A stretch of DNA of 64,000 bases from Fusicatenibacter sp. (GCA_022766945.1 JALEOU010000044.1:1-64000); one strand, 5' to 3'; shown: positions 43,876 through 52,439, numbered from the stretch's first letter. The notes: generated by a model not told the origin, from the sequence alone. Numbers and translations: made by a program.

Positions 43876-45585
43876 TTAAGACTTTTTCACCCATTTCACA
43901 AAAAAAACATGAGAGCTTGACTTTTCCTCTCCGTTTACTGTCCAGCGATAGGTATAGGTGTATGTAATACATTTTTCAGGATCCAAATCCTGTTTTTCGA
44001 ACGCTTCCGGAGTCATAAAATAAAGGTAATCAAAGTCTTCCCTTTCATCTCCGAAATTATCAATGACGCGATTCGTTCCTTCTGTCAGATACTGCGTCAT
44101 AATTTGATCAGACTCCTCAACGGCATCGTATGCTCCGCATTTGGAAAACTTTGTGGTCTCTCCCTCATTGATCTCCTCCAGAAGTTTCGTCAGAACACCG
44201 CTTCTTGCCGGTTCAAACTGCTGCTTTTTATAGATTACAGTGCGAAGGGAGCATTGGTCCGCATCCATTCGATTACGGATTACCATTGCTACCGCCGTCA
44301 TACCCGTTTTTTTCTGATCATTTGCCTCCGCATAACAGATTGCTGTCATTAAGTCTCTGTCATCCACCCTGGGATCTGTATAATACTGATGTTCCAGAAT
44401 ATAATAGGTGCCGTTTACAGGATCTTTCGCTTTCACATAAGTATCTGAACTGTAGATACATTCTCCGTTACTGTCAAAGCTGTAGTATATCTCCGTTCCG
44501 TTTTCATCCGGCTGCTTCACATAACTGTCTTTTCGCAGCACCCCGTCACCGTCCGTGTAATAAAACCCTTCTGTTGGTTTTTCATCCGTTGGTTTTCGTT
44601 CCGTATCAAACCACTGTTCTTTTACCAGTATTCCTGTTTCACCAAAGTAATACTCTTCTCCCTGAATATCATTCCATCCGATTGCAATGCATCCGTCACG
44701 GTCAGCATAATAGTTCTCCCCATCACAGGTAAAAAACTGATCCCGGTACATTCCGCCCCAGCTGCGGAAATAGTACTTTTTTCCGTCCAGTTCCAGCCAG
44801 CCTGTCTGCATCACTCCCTGATCATCTGCATAATAGGTGCAGCCATCATATTCAAAAAAAGTACTCTGATACATTCCGCCCCAGCTGCGGAAATAATACC
44901 AATTTCCATCCAGTTCCAGCCAGTCTGTCTGCATCACTCCCTGACCATCTGCATAATAGGTACAGTTATCATATTCAAAAAATGTGCTTCGATAAGCACC
45001 ACCCCAGTTCTGAAAATAATACCAGTTGCCATCCCGTTTCACCCATCCGGTCTGCATCACTCCATCACTGTTCACATAGTACAGCTCATGATCGTACTCA
45101 AAAAGAGTGTCCCGGTACATTCCGCCCCAGCTGCGAAAATAATACCAGTTTCCATCGATTCTCTTCCATCCGACAGCCATAACACACTGATCATCCGCGT
45201 AATAGGTACTGCCGTCATATTCAAAAAATGTATTCTGATAGGCGCCGCCCCAACTTCGGAAATAATACCAGTTTCCATCAATCTTTTTCCATCCGGTGCA
45301 CATGACGCCATCACTGTCCAGGTAATACCAGCACCCATCATATTGAAGCCAGCCAGTCACACGTTTTCCGTTTTTATAATAATACCAATTGCCGTTTTCC
45401 TTTTTCCAGCCATTTGTCGTTGTCAAAAGCGTCTCGGCCTTATCCCCGGTCTCCACTATACCTGCGTCACTGCTGATTCCGTTCTGATCTGTCATTCCCG
45501 AAGCGACCAAAGTTTCCGGCGTCTGAAAAAACATTGCTGCTGCAAGTGTCATGACCAACACAGCTTCTACTCGTTTTCTGCTCAT
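43876..45585 (-). CDS. secreted cell-wall hydrolase: wall-binding repeats plus SleB-like domain
   Basis: A 569-residue exported protein. The signal peptide covers about residues 1-29. From about 58 to 325 it consists of aromatic GW...NWYYF wall-binding repeats of the choline-binding/glucan-binding type, including five near-identical 41-residue units. The C-terminal part (about 430-569) is a SleB/Hydrolase_2-type domain with catalytic-type Glu in AICYAEANDQKKTGMTAVAMVIRNRM and QFEPARSG. It probably cleaves peptidoglycan at the cell surface. It is the first gene of the transcript that continues into cobT, an odd pairing. AAGGAG precedes the start. Confidence 0.85.
   Translation of the reverse strand: MSRKRVEAVLVMTLAAAMFFQTPETLVASGMTDQNGISSDAGIVETGDKAETLLTTTNGWKKENGNWYYYKNGKRVTGWLQYDGCWYYLDSDGVMCTGWKKIDGNWYYFRSWGGAYQNTFFEYDGSTYYADDQCVMAVGWKRIDGNWYYFRSWGGMYRDTLFEYDHELYYVNSDGVMQTGWVKRDGNWYYFQNWGGAYRSTFFEYDNCTYYADGQGVMQTDWLELDGNWYYFRSWGGMYQSTFFEYDGCTYYADDQGVMQTGWLELDGKKYYFRSWGGMYRDQFFTCDGENYYADRDGCIAIGWNDIQGEEYYFGETGILVKEQWFDTERKPTDEKPTEGFYYTDGDGVLRKDSYVKQPDENGTEIYYSFDSNGECIYSSDTYVKAKDPVNGTYYILEHQYYTDPRVDDRDLMTAICYAEANDQKKTGMTAVAMVIRNRMDADQCSLRTVIYKKQQFEPARSGVLTKLLEEINEGETTKFSKCGAYDAVEESDQIMTQYLTEGTNRVIDNFGDEREDFDYLYFMTPEAFEKQDLDPEKCITYTYTYRWTVNGEEKSSSHVFFVKWVKKS
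44680..45294. repeat. five tandem 123-bp coding repeats in the wall hydrolase
   Basis: Five consecutive 41-residue units of the form GW..(I/L)DGNWYYFRSWGG(M/A)Y...FFEYD...YYADDQGVMQT occur here. The DNA copies are very similar (for example CCGCCCCAGCTGCGG recurs). This suggests expansion by slipped pairing or recombination, and the copy number may vary between strains. Confidence 0.85.
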
Positions 45586-45621
45586 CCCAGATCTCCTTAT
45601 GTAATCATCTTGCTAGAAGTA

Positions 45622-45651
45622 AGAATACCATACTCCCCTGGTAAAAGTCAA
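45622..45651 (-). promoter_or_regulatory. promoter for the wall hydrolase/cobT transcript
   Basis: TTGACT, 18 bases, then TATTCT with TGG just before it (extended -10) on the minus strand, 37 bases before the hydrolase start. Confidence 0.55.
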
Positions 45652-45684
45652 ACAGGCAAAGCACTTTCCGTGCCTTGCCTGCCT
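45652..45684 (-). terminator. hairpin terminator after thrC
   Basis: CAGGCAAGGCAC pairs with GTGCTTTGCCTG (one G-U) around GGAAA on the minus strand, followed by TTTGACTTTT. It abuts the next promoter. Confidence 0.55.
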
Positions 45685-45690
45685 AGATTT

Positions 45691-45836
45691 GCTGCTGTTC
45701 AGACAGAAACGAACGCTTTGCAGAAAATAGGTCTTGATGCAGACGCGCTCTCGCTGCGTTTTTCAATAGTCTGCTTACGAGATGCTATAGATGCTATTTT
45801 TGCCCTGCTGTTTCGTCTGAACTCAGAACAGTAATC
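45691..45836. repeat. dispersed inverted-repeat element, copy A
   Basis: The ends GCTGCTGTTCAGACAGAAACGA and CTGCTGTTTCGTCTGAACTC-AGAACAG are imperfect inverted repeats. The interior matches copy B (51557-51753) in reverse orientation, sharing CTCGTAAGCAG, TGAAAAACGC and CTATTTTCTGCA. It is non-coding, with no transposase; MITE-like. Confidence 0.6.
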
Positions 45837-45864
45837 TGGATTTTATTCTTTTCCTGATTCCGTA

Positions 45865-47355
45865 TCAGATACCCAGAAATCTCTTCACAATGCCATCCAT
45901 CTCATCGACATCGCACTCTGTCGTATGCAGTACCGGCGCTGTACGAATCTCTTCAATTGCTCTGGGAATCGCTGTATTTGAGATGCGCGACAGCTCATCA
46001 ATCTGATCGAAATCAGAAAGCTTATCATAGGATGAATCGATCGCTGCAAGAACACTGCGTGTGAATTTATAAGGACTTGCAGTGGATGCAATCACTGTTT
46101 TCGTTTCCAGATCTTTTGTTTCCTCTTTATATTTCTCGTACACCGCAGATGCCACTGCTGTATGTGTGTCAATCACATATCCCGTGTCACCATACATTTT
46201 TGATATTGCTGCAGCTGTCTCTTTCTCAGACGCATAATTTCCATAGAAATCTTCCAGGGAAAAACGCATCTCTTCCGTGATCTCATACTTTCCACCGGCA
46301 GAAAGAGAAGCCATTAATTCACGGTTCTTTTCCGGATTTTCTCCTGCAATACGATAAATCAGCCGTTCCAGATTGCTGGAAATCAAAATATCCATCGACG
46401 GAGAAGTAGTCAGAATAAATTCCCGATTTCTGTCATAAACACCGGTCCGGAAGAAATCATAGAGAACTTTATTCTCTTTGGACGCACAAATCAGTTTTGC
46501 AATGGGAAGACCCATCTGTTTCGCGTAAAAAGCAGCAAGAATATTTCCAAAATTGCCTGTGGGAACAGTCACATTGATTTTCTCCCCATCTGTGATCTCC
46601 CCATTTTTCACGAGATTTGCATATGCGTATACATAATAAACGACCTGAGGAACAAGACGGCCAATATTGATCGAATTTGCGGAACTGAACTGGAATCCTT
46701 CCTCCTCGAGTTCTTTTGCAAGCTCTGTATCATTAAAGATCTTCTTTACGCCGGTCTGTGCATCGTCAAAATTACCATGAATTGCCACTACATGTGTATT
46801 CTTCCCCTTTTGTGTGACCATCTGTTTCTCCTGAATCGGGCTGACACCATGCTGTGGATAAAATACAATGATACGTGTACCAGGTACATCGGCAAAACCT
46901 GACAAAGCTGCCTTTCCGGTATCCCCGGAAGTTGCCGTCAGGATAACAATCTCATTCTTTACTCCATTCTTTCTGGCAGAGACAGTCATCAGATGAGGAA
47001 GAATTGATAATGCCATATCCTTAAATGCGATGGTAGCACCATGAAACAGTTCCAGATAATAAGCTCCGCCCGCTTTCGTCAACGGAGCAATTTCCTCTGT
47101 ATCAAATTTATTATCATATGCTTTCGCAATGCAGTTCTTTAATTCTTCTTCCGTAAAATCTGTGAAGAAACGGCTCATCACCTCATATGCCATTTCCTGA
47201 TAGCTCATGGCTGACAGCTTTTCCATCGGTACATCCAGTTCCGGAATACGGTTTGGTACAAATAACCCTCCGTCTTTTGCCAGACCCTGCAAAATTGCCT
47301 GGGAAGCTGTCACTGTCTCGCCCTTGCCTCTTGTACTTCTGTATAATACTTCCAT
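45865..47355 (-). CDS. thrC: threonine synthase
   Basis: PLP enzyme converting O-phosphohomoserine to threonine. The 496 residues begin MEVLYRSTRGKGETVTASQAIL, a typical long-form ThrC start, and carry the PLP lysine in LFHGATIAFKDMALSIL, TATSGDTGKAAL and VPTGNFGNILAA. The start is set at the ATG at 47355 with AAGGAG upstream; the ORF-track start two codons earlier is a GTG. It is monocistronic by spacing, with its own promoter. Confidence 0.95.
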   Translation of the reverse strand: MEVLYRSTRGKGETVTASQAILQGLAKDGGLFVPNRIPELDVPMEKLSAMSYQEMAYEVMSRFFTDFTEEELKNCIAKAYDNKFDTEEIAPLTKAGGAYYLELFHGATIAFKDMALSILPHLMTVSARKNGVKNEIVILTATSGDTGKAALSGFADVPGTRIIVFYPQHGVSPIQEKQMVTQKGKNTHVVAIHGNFDDAQTGVKKIFNDTELAKELEEEGFQFSSANSINIGRLVPQVVYYVYAYANLVKNGEITDGEKINVTVPTGNFGNILAAFYAKQMGLPIAKLICASKENKVLYDFFRTGVYDRNREFILTTSPSMDILISSNLERLIYRIAGENPEKNRELMASLSAGGKYEITEEMRFSLEDFYGNYASEKETAAAISKMYGDTGYVIDTHTAVASAVYEKYKEETKDLETKTVIASTASPYKFTRSVLAAIDSSYDKLSDFDQIDELSRISNTAIPRAIEEIRTAPVLHTTECDVDEMDGIVKRFLGI

Positions 47356-47456
47356 GATCACTCTCTCCTTATATACTCATTCGGATGGATTCATCACCAG
47401 CACCTTATGTAACTGTCACATCCACAGAGTTTTTCTATTTTCTGACAAGCAGTCTT

Positions 47457-47485
47457 ATTATACTGGATAACATAGGAAAAAACAA
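47457..47485 (-). promoter_or_regulatory. thrC promoter
   Basis: TTGTTT, 17 bases, TATAAT on the minus strand, about 100 bases before the thrC start. Confidence 0.65.
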
Positions 47486-47547
47486 CCCGTAAAAAGGCAC
47501 AGAAACTCATAAACTTTATCACGGCAGTGTATAAAATTTCACGGATT

Positions 47548-48210
47548 TTACATGTCAGAATCCGGATCGGAATTTTCTTTCATTTCCTCCTGCGCTTCTT
47601 CTATTTCATCGCTTTCATCTTCCGGCTGTTCTTCGAGTGCCGGAACTTCTTCTCCCTCCAGATACGTTCCATCTTCGTCTTCCTCTTCTGCCTCTTCCAT
47701 CGCCTTCAGATTCTCTTCGATTTTTTCTTTGGCCCAGGCCAAAAAAGATGCCGCATCACCGAGCTCAAATCCATTTTTTGCAAGAAATGTACTTTTTCCA
47801 CCGATCTTTAATCGAAAATAATTTTCAAACTCGTTAATTCCAACCAAGGAATCCAGGGGGATATCAACGCTTCTGCCCTCTTTTTCATATGTCATGGTCA
47901 GAACGCGGTCTGTAAAACGGAGAACTCTTTCTCCCAGAAGGCCGCCCTTTTTGCATTTTTTCATCTGAGAACGTGCCATGAAATTGGGAAGTCCCAGGCT
48001 CATCAGAAGAAGTGCCGCAGACAAAAACAGATTGAGACAGTCACCCGGGCGGACAAATCCCGACACTACATTACGGATTAGCAACACCAGTGCAGCTGTG
48101 GTACCAAGCCCTGTCAAAATGCGAAGAACCAAAAGAATCTTTTTCAGTTCAAAACGATAGATTTCAATAAACATCCTTTTCGTATACTCAACTCGATTAC
48201 GAAACAGCAT
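47548..48210 (-). CDS. YcxB-like membrane protein with acidic tail
   Basis: A 220-residue protein of unknown role. The N-terminal part has two membrane helices (about residues 28-48 and 58-78). It is followed by a beta-rich domain (about 85-165) reading RVLRFTDRVLTMTYEKEGRSVDIPLDSLVGINEFENYFRLKIGGKSTFLAKNGFE in several short strands, like the YcxB/PH-like cytoplasmic domain. The last 50 residues are strongly acidic (EEAEEEDEDG, EDESDEIEEAQEE). GGAGG precedes the ATG. It stands alone between thrC and a MATE relic. Confidence 0.65.
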   Translation of the reverse strand: MLFRNRVEYTKRMFIEIYRFELKKILLVLRILTGLGTTAALVLLIRNVVSGFVRPGDCLNLFLSAALLLMSLGLPNFMARSQMKKCKKGGLLGERVLRFTDRVLTMTYEKEGRSVDIPLDSLVGINEFENYFRLKIGGKSTFLAKNGFELGDAASFLAWAKEKIEENLKAMEEAEEEDEDGTYLEGEEVPALEEQPEDESDEIEEAQEEMKENSDPDSDM

Positions 48211-48427
48211 CTTTCTTTTCCTCCCGGCTTACTTACTAAATATATCATCTCTGCCGCAGACAGCTCGGCGGATAAACCGTTTTGTTTGTCGCAGATATGC
48301 ATTATAATAACCCTTTCCGGAAATATTTGCAATAAAAAGTTGCCATCTGTCAGCAAAACACCCACGTTTTATAAACAGCCACTCAGCCTGTGGCAGAGTG
48401 GTTTTATTTTCTGCAATATAATTCTTC

Positions 48428-48643
48428 TCAGTTGTCGCTCCTTACGCACTCTTTATTCTTTTTATCCATTTTCCTCTTTTCAGTCGGAACAGGCACTAGA
48501 TTGCCTTGATAAACTGATCGATTCTTAACATAATATTTATCTGCCGTATTCACACCAACGGTAATCAACTGCTGTGTAGCAATTGGCAGTGCAAATGCGG
48601 CCAGGGTCTGATAGAACTTCTTATCTCTTACAGATAACTGCAT
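48428..48643 (-). pseudogene. truncated MATE-family efflux transporter
   Basis: The first 35 or so of 71 codons read MQLSVRDKKFYQTLAAFALPIATQQLITVGVNTAD, a typical MATE N-terminus (first helix, ALPIxxQxLI). The frame then turns to unrelated polar residues and stops, instead of running for about 450 residues with 12 helices. Start codon and a plausible Shine-Dalgarno site are kept, so the 3' part was deleted. Confidence 0.7.
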
Positions 48644-48806
48644 ATCCAGTCCCCTTTATCATACAGACGAAAGACCATTCTCCTTCCTTTTGCACATAAT
48701 AAAATGCTCAGTCAGACAGACCCGGGCATATTTCAAAAAAATATTAGCATAACGAATGTCATAAACTGACTTGTTCTGTATTTTGGAAAGTAAATTTTTA
48801 TTGCAG

Positions 48807-48840
48807 CAAAGATATCTATTGCCGGATATCTTTGCTGCGT
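48807..48840 (-). terminator. strong hairpin downstream of leuA
   Basis: GCAGCAAAGATATC and GATATCTTTGCTGC form a perfect 14-bp stem. The downstream tract is AATAAAAATTT, so it is a weak intrinsic terminator or an RNA-stabilising hairpin. Confidence 0.6.
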
Positions 48841-48878
48841 TAAGACACTCTTTGTTTGATTTTTTTCCACTGCGCAAT

Positions 48879-50540
48879 TTATCGGTTATTGATAGCAGTG
48901 ACTAAAGCATCGATGGATGCCCTGATGATATCTGGATCAACACCGGCTCCCCATGCAAGCTTGCCGTCCGGTTTACGGATTCCTACATAAGCGATCGCTC
49001 TCGAACTGGAACTCTGCTCCAGTGCATGCTCTGTATAGCTGACCAGATCATACTGAAGGCTGTATGCTTTCTTTAATGCATTGCTCACCGCATTTAGACG
49101 TCCGTTTCCTTCTGCAGTAACCGTTGTATATTCTCCTCCTTCATAATTAGAAGTCACCTGCGTCTCAATTCGTCCCTCCGCAAGCTGTCTGAAATGAACT
49201 CCATTGATATTGTATGGCGTAGTCACATTCTCAAAAGTATCTTTAAACAGTTCGAAAATTTCCTCCGGACGCAGTTCTTTATGCAGATGATCGGAAACCG
49301 ATTTTGCAGTATAACTCATTGCTTCTCTCATCTTTGCCGGCAGATTCAGACCATATTTTGTTTCCAGTATATAGCCTACACCGCCCTTTCCGGACTGGCT
49401 GTTGATACGGATGACATCCGCATCGTAATTTCTTCCGATATCGGTAGGATCGATCGGCAGATAAGGAACCGTCCATTTATCCGGGTTCTTCTCTTCGATC
49501 CAGTGCATACCTTTGGCAATTGCGTCCTGGTGGGAACCGGAAAAAGCAGCGAACACCAGAGCACCACAGTAAGGACATCTCTCATTAATCCTCATGCCGG
49601 TATAGGACTCATATGATTCGCACAGTCCCGGCATATCCGAAAAGTCAAGTTCCGGGTCCACGCCCTGCATATACATGTTCATACCGACCGTAATCACATC
49701 GACGTTTCCGGTACGCTCTCCATTTCCAAACAAGGTACCTTCAATTCGATCTGCACCGGCAAGAATACCCATCTCCGCATCTGATACGCCGCATCCACGG
49801 TCGTTGTGCGGATGAAGAGAGAGGACCACATTCTCACGGTATTTCAGATTCTTGCTTATGTATTCTACCTGGCTCGCATAAACATGCGGCATGGAAAGTT
49901 CCACTGTGCTCGGAAGATTGATAATCGCTTTTCGGTCTGCTGTTGGCTGCCATACATCAAGAACGGCATTGCAGACTTCCAATGCATATTCCGGTTCTGT
50001 ACCGGTAAAACTTTCCGGACTGTACTCAAAACGGTAGGATTCTCCTGCTTCTTCGGTAAGCTCTTTCAGCAGCTTTGCACCTTCCACTGCAATCCTGAGA
50101 ATGTCCTCTCTGGATTTTTTGAATACCTGCTGGCGCTGTGCATAGGAAGTAGAATTGTACACATGAACAATGGCGTTTTTACAGCCTTTCAATGCCTCAA
50201 ATGTCTTTCGGATAATATGCTCTCTTGCCTGTGTCAGTACCTGAACCGTCACATCATCCGGAATCAAATTCTGATCAATCAGTGTACGAAGAAACTCATA
50301 TTCTGTCTCGGAAGCAGCCGGAAATCCAACCTCAATCTCCTTGAAACCCACTTTCACAAGAAGCTTAAAAAACTCGATTTTCTGTTCCAGGCTCATTGGA
50401 ATCACCAATGCCTGGTTTCCATCCCGAAGGTCAACACTGCACCATACAGGGGCCTTTTCGATGTGGTCCTTTTCTGCCCAATCCATGCACGGAACCGGCG
50501 GCATATAATACTGTCTCTGATACTTCTTTACATTCATCAT
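48879..50540 (-). CDS. leuA: 2-isopropylmalate synthase (long LeuA form)
   Basis: Condenses acetyl-CoA with 2-oxoisovalerate, the first committed leucine step. The 553 residues have the HMGL-like TIM barrel (WCSVDLRDGNQAL, LSLHPHNDRGCGVSDAEMG metal site) and a C-terminal LeuA dimer/regulatory domain (EGNGRLNAVSNAL), as in the leuA2-type enzymes. The start at 50540 is the ATG ten bases after AGGAGG; the ORF-track start is a GTG ahead of that site. It is controlled by the leucine T-box upstream. Confidence 0.94.
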   Translation of the reverse strand: MMNVKKYQRQYYMPPVPCMDWAEKDHIEKAPVWCSVDLRDGNQALVIPMSLEQKIEFFKLLVKVGFKEIEVGFPAASETEYEFLRTLIDQNLIPDDVTVQVLTQAREHIIRKTFEALKGCKNAIVHVYNSTSYAQRQQVFKKSREDILRIAVEGAKLLKELTEEAGESYRFEYSPESFTGTEPEYALEVCNAVLDVWQPTADRKAIINLPSTVELSMPHVYASQVEYISKNLKYRENVVLSLHPHNDRGCGVSDAEMGILAGADRIEGTLFGNGERTGNVDVITVGMNMYMQGVDPELDFSDMPGLCESYESYTGMRINERCPYCGALVFAAFSGSHQDAIAKGMHWIEEKNPDKWTVPYLPIDPTDIGRNYDADVIRINSQSGKGGVGYILETKYGLNLPAKMREAMSYTAKSVSDHLHKELRPEEIFELFKDTFENVTTPYNINGVHFRQLAEGRIETQVTSNYEGGEYTTVTAEGNGRLNAVSNALKKAYSLQYDLVSYTEHALEQSSSSRAIAYVGIRKPDGKLAWGAGVDPDIIRASIDALVTAINNR

Positions 50541-50628
50541 CTGATTCATTCCTCCTGAACTCACTGTATTTATTCTATTCTAAGGTCAACGAGAAAATTA
50601 ACGACTTCCAGCTTTTGTGGATCTCCAG

Positions 50629-50935
50629 AGTAAAAAAAAAATCTTCCATCTTCTGCATCCTGCCCGGACACAAGAGACGAAAGATACTCCTATCTTACGC
50701 GGTACCACTCTTGATTTGCGAATTGTTCACATGCTTCGCACACTCTGCAGATACGGATTCGGACCTGATCGATCAGCGGAATCTTCATATCCTTCCCCAG
50801 TAACGGTGGGACTCCGTCTGCGCCTACTCTCCTTCAAACAGATTTGGGGCAGCTGCTCTGAGGTCAGTTCCATTGGACCCATCTGCTGCTTCGCATCACC
50901 CAGCAGCTTTCTGAAACCGGCATCCCATGTAGTAT
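50629..50935 (-). promoter_or_regulatory. T-box riboswitch, leucine-specific, upstream of leuA
   Basis: The minus strand has a stem I with AGAAAGCTGCTGGGTGATGCGA, a specifier loop GACCTCAGAG with the Leu codon CTC (50860-50862), and the T-box AGAGTGGTACCGCG. A terminator hairpin (ATCTTTC.../...GGAAGAT) ends in a run of ten Ts at 50631-50641. leuA should be induced when tRNA-Leu is uncharged. Confidence 0.93.
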
Positions 50936-50969
50936 TCCTCTTCTTCGCTTTTCTCCTGACTTGTGACTT

Positions 50970-50998
50970 ATGTTACCATCTTTCCGTCTTTCTGTCAA
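50970..50998 (-). promoter_or_regulatory. promoter of the leuA T-box leader
   Basis: A perfect TTGACA, a 17-base spacer and TAACAT on the minus strand. Confidence 0.75.
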
Positions 50999-51051
50999 CT
51001 GTTTTTCCAGGAATTCCTTGTGTTTTCAGGTGTCGATTGCCATTATTTGTT

Positions 51052-51277
51052 TTAATCCTCAATTCTTAAATAACCATCGATTGGATTAAATGAAAACTTC
51101 TTGCAAGATAATGTGGTAGCACCAATGATTGCAGCAATTGGATATTCCATGTAAGGAAATTAGATTGAAGCGGCTGTGAAGTGGCTGTTCAGTATCAAAT
51201 AGCAATCAACCATAATTTGACTCAACATAAAAAGAATTTCTGTCTTTCTCTCCATGCACGATTTTTATTACACCCAT
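51052..51277 (-). pseudogene. decayed small gene of unknown family
   Basis: A GGAGGG site and ATG at 51277 open a 23-codon frame (MGVIKIVHGEKDRNSFYVESNYG) that hits a stop. A second frame, ATG at 51150, then encodes MEYPIAAIIGATTLSCKKF and ends DGYLRIED at 51052. The pieces look like remnants of one gene broken by frameshifts. No family is recognised, and the rest of 51001-51350 holds nothing else I can support. Confidence 0.3.
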
Positions 51278-51354
51278 GAATGAACCCTCCGGATTTTAAA
51301 AGTATATCTATATATTTCTCGAGATGATTATGCAATCCTAATTAATATTTTTTA

Positions 51355-51392
51355 ATAAAAAAAACACGATAGCTTATGCAAAACTATCGTGC
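51355..51392 (-). terminator. terminator of the tRNA-Pro gene
   Basis: CACGATAG and CTATCGTG form an 8-bp stem, followed by TTTTTTTT on the minus strand. Confidence 0.8.
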
Positions 51393-51400
51393 TTATCTGA

Positions 51401-51474
51401 TCGGGGCAACAGGATTTGAACCTGCGACCTCACGGCCCCCAGCCGTGCGCGCTACCAAGCTACGCCATACCCCG
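51401..51474 (-). tRNA. tRNA-Pro, anticodon GGG
   Basis: The 74-base minus-strand sequence folds as a full cloverleaf. It has a CGGGGTA/TGCCCCG acceptor, a D arm with AGCTTGGTAG, anticodon stem CACGG/CCGTG with loop CTGGGGG (anticodon GGG), and a T arm GCAGGTTCAAATCCTGT. The CCA end is not encoded. A terminator follows. Confidence 0.93.
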
Positions 51475-51556
51475 CAACTGCAAAATACATTATAACAGCA
51501 AAGAATGAGAAAATCAATAGCATAATTAAAATTTTCTCTAAAATCTGAAATCAGGG

Positions 51557-51753
51557 GTTACTGTTCAGAGGTCACATGAAACAGCTGTGCAAAAATAGGA
51601 TCTCGTAAGCAGGCCCCTGAAAAACGCCGGCACTTAATGAGCAGGATTGTTTCTATCCTGCGAATTTAGTACCGCTGCGTTTTGAAGGAGCGGGAACTCG
51701 TCTGCGTCGCGATCTATTTTCTGCACAGTATTCATTCCAGTCTGAACAGTAAC
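51557..51753. repeat. dispersed inverted-repeat element, copy B
   Basis: A 197-bp stretch is bounded by the perfect 13-bp inverted repeats GTTACTGTTCAGA and TCTGAACAGTAAC. Its interior matches copy A in reverse. No coding sequence is evident, and it sits between tRNA-Pro and the Spo0A-C gene. Confidence 0.7.
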
Positions 51754-51937
51754 AACCAGAGATATTGATCCACGGCAGCGTTCCTTTACAGGCCAACTGC
51801 AGCAGTTAAAAAAAATGGAACAAAAATGAAATTTTTTTCTATAAAAAGTGTAATATTTCCTGTTTTCCTGCGTATAATATAGGGGTATTGCGCTTTTTTC
51901 CGAAAGTTCCTTTTTATTACCATGTAAAGTCTTTTTT

Positions 51938-51964
51938 TGTTGAAAAATGTCTAAATATGTCGTT
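51938..51964 (+). promoter_or_regulatory. three tandem 0A-box-like sites with 10-bp spacing
   Basis: TGTTGAA, TGTCTAA and TGTCGTT start at 51938, 51948 and 51958. The Spo0A box is TGTCGAA; the three differ from it by one, one and two bases. They lie on one face of the helix just upstream of a TATAAT at 51991-51996, 27 bases before the last site ends to the -10, in front of a gene for a Spo0A DNA-binding domain. Confidence 0.5.
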
Positions 51965-52029
51965 TTTTCCAGAAAGGTTCTCTTTCGCGTTATAATAATA
52001 TGCATTACCTAACAAAGGAGAAAAAGATT

Positions 52030-52365
52030 ATGAACGAAATCCAGCGTCTTTTACATTCTTTAGGGATTGGGGCCAATTACCGTGGATACAAATATCTGGT
52101 ATTGGCGATTTCTCTTTGTTTGGAAGACGAAGATCAGTTGCTTCGGATCAGTAAAACCTTGTATCCTAAAATTGCGCGTACCTATCATGTCAGCACCAGT
52201 TGTGTAGAAAGAAATATCCGCACGGCAATCAATGTTTGTTGGGAACATGGCAATCGGGAGCTTCTTCTTCATATATCAATGTATCCGCTGGAAATAAAAC
52301 CAACCAATTCAGAGTTTCTGGATATTGTCACAAGTTACCTGAAATGCCGTTCGACCTTTTCCTGA
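52030..52365 (+). CDS. stand-alone Spo0A C-terminal DNA-binding domain protein
   Basis: A 111-residue protein that is essentially the effector domain of the sporulation regulator Spo0A without its receiver domain. Matching landmarks are LGIGANYRGYKYLVLAI, LYPKIARTYHVSTSCVERNIRTAI (recognition-helix region; VERxIRxAI conserved) and KPTNSEFLDIV. The start is the ATG at 52030 with AAAGGAG upstream, ten codons inside the ORF-track start. Without a receiver it cannot be phosphorylated in the usual way. It probably binds 0A boxes, including those in its own promoter, either as a constitutive regulator or as a competitor of Spo0A; this is inference. Confidence 0.85.
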   Translation: MNEIQRLLHSLGIGANYRGYKYLVLAISLCLEDEDQLLRISKTLYPKIARTYHVSTSCVERNIRTAINVCWEHGNRELLLHISMYPLEIKPTNSEFLDIVTSYLKCRSTFS

Positions 52366-52439
52366 GCTGCTTATTTGGGGAATACTTTATCATAAAAAGG
52401 TCCATCGGAACTTTTTCCTTTTCTTCCTGACAATGAGAA

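Noticed and set aside
44680-45294. CRISPR-like array
   Set aside because: The regular spacing is 123 bp of coding repeats with no unique spacers; the translated units are wall-binding repeats.
44104-45834. Long plus-strand ORFs opposite the wall hydrolase (44205-44732, 45088-45834)
   Set aside because: They are produced by the repetitive coding sequence on the other strand. The shared VQT.TN..QKI peptide with 51634-52005 is simply translation of the dispersed repeat.
47527-47837. Overlapping plus-strand ORFs over the acidic tail of the YcxB-like gene
   Set aside because: Glu/Asp-rich codons read backwards give Ser/Phe/Leu-rich frames; there is no independent evidence for a gene.
48659-48877. 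72-codon minus-strand ORF after leuA
   Set aside because: It includes the leuA hairpin and begins near the leuA end with no ribosome site; composition is not protein-like.
49806-50558. 250-codon plus-strand ORF opposite leuA
   Set aside because: Antisense shadow of a well-conserved gene, without ribosome site or domain.
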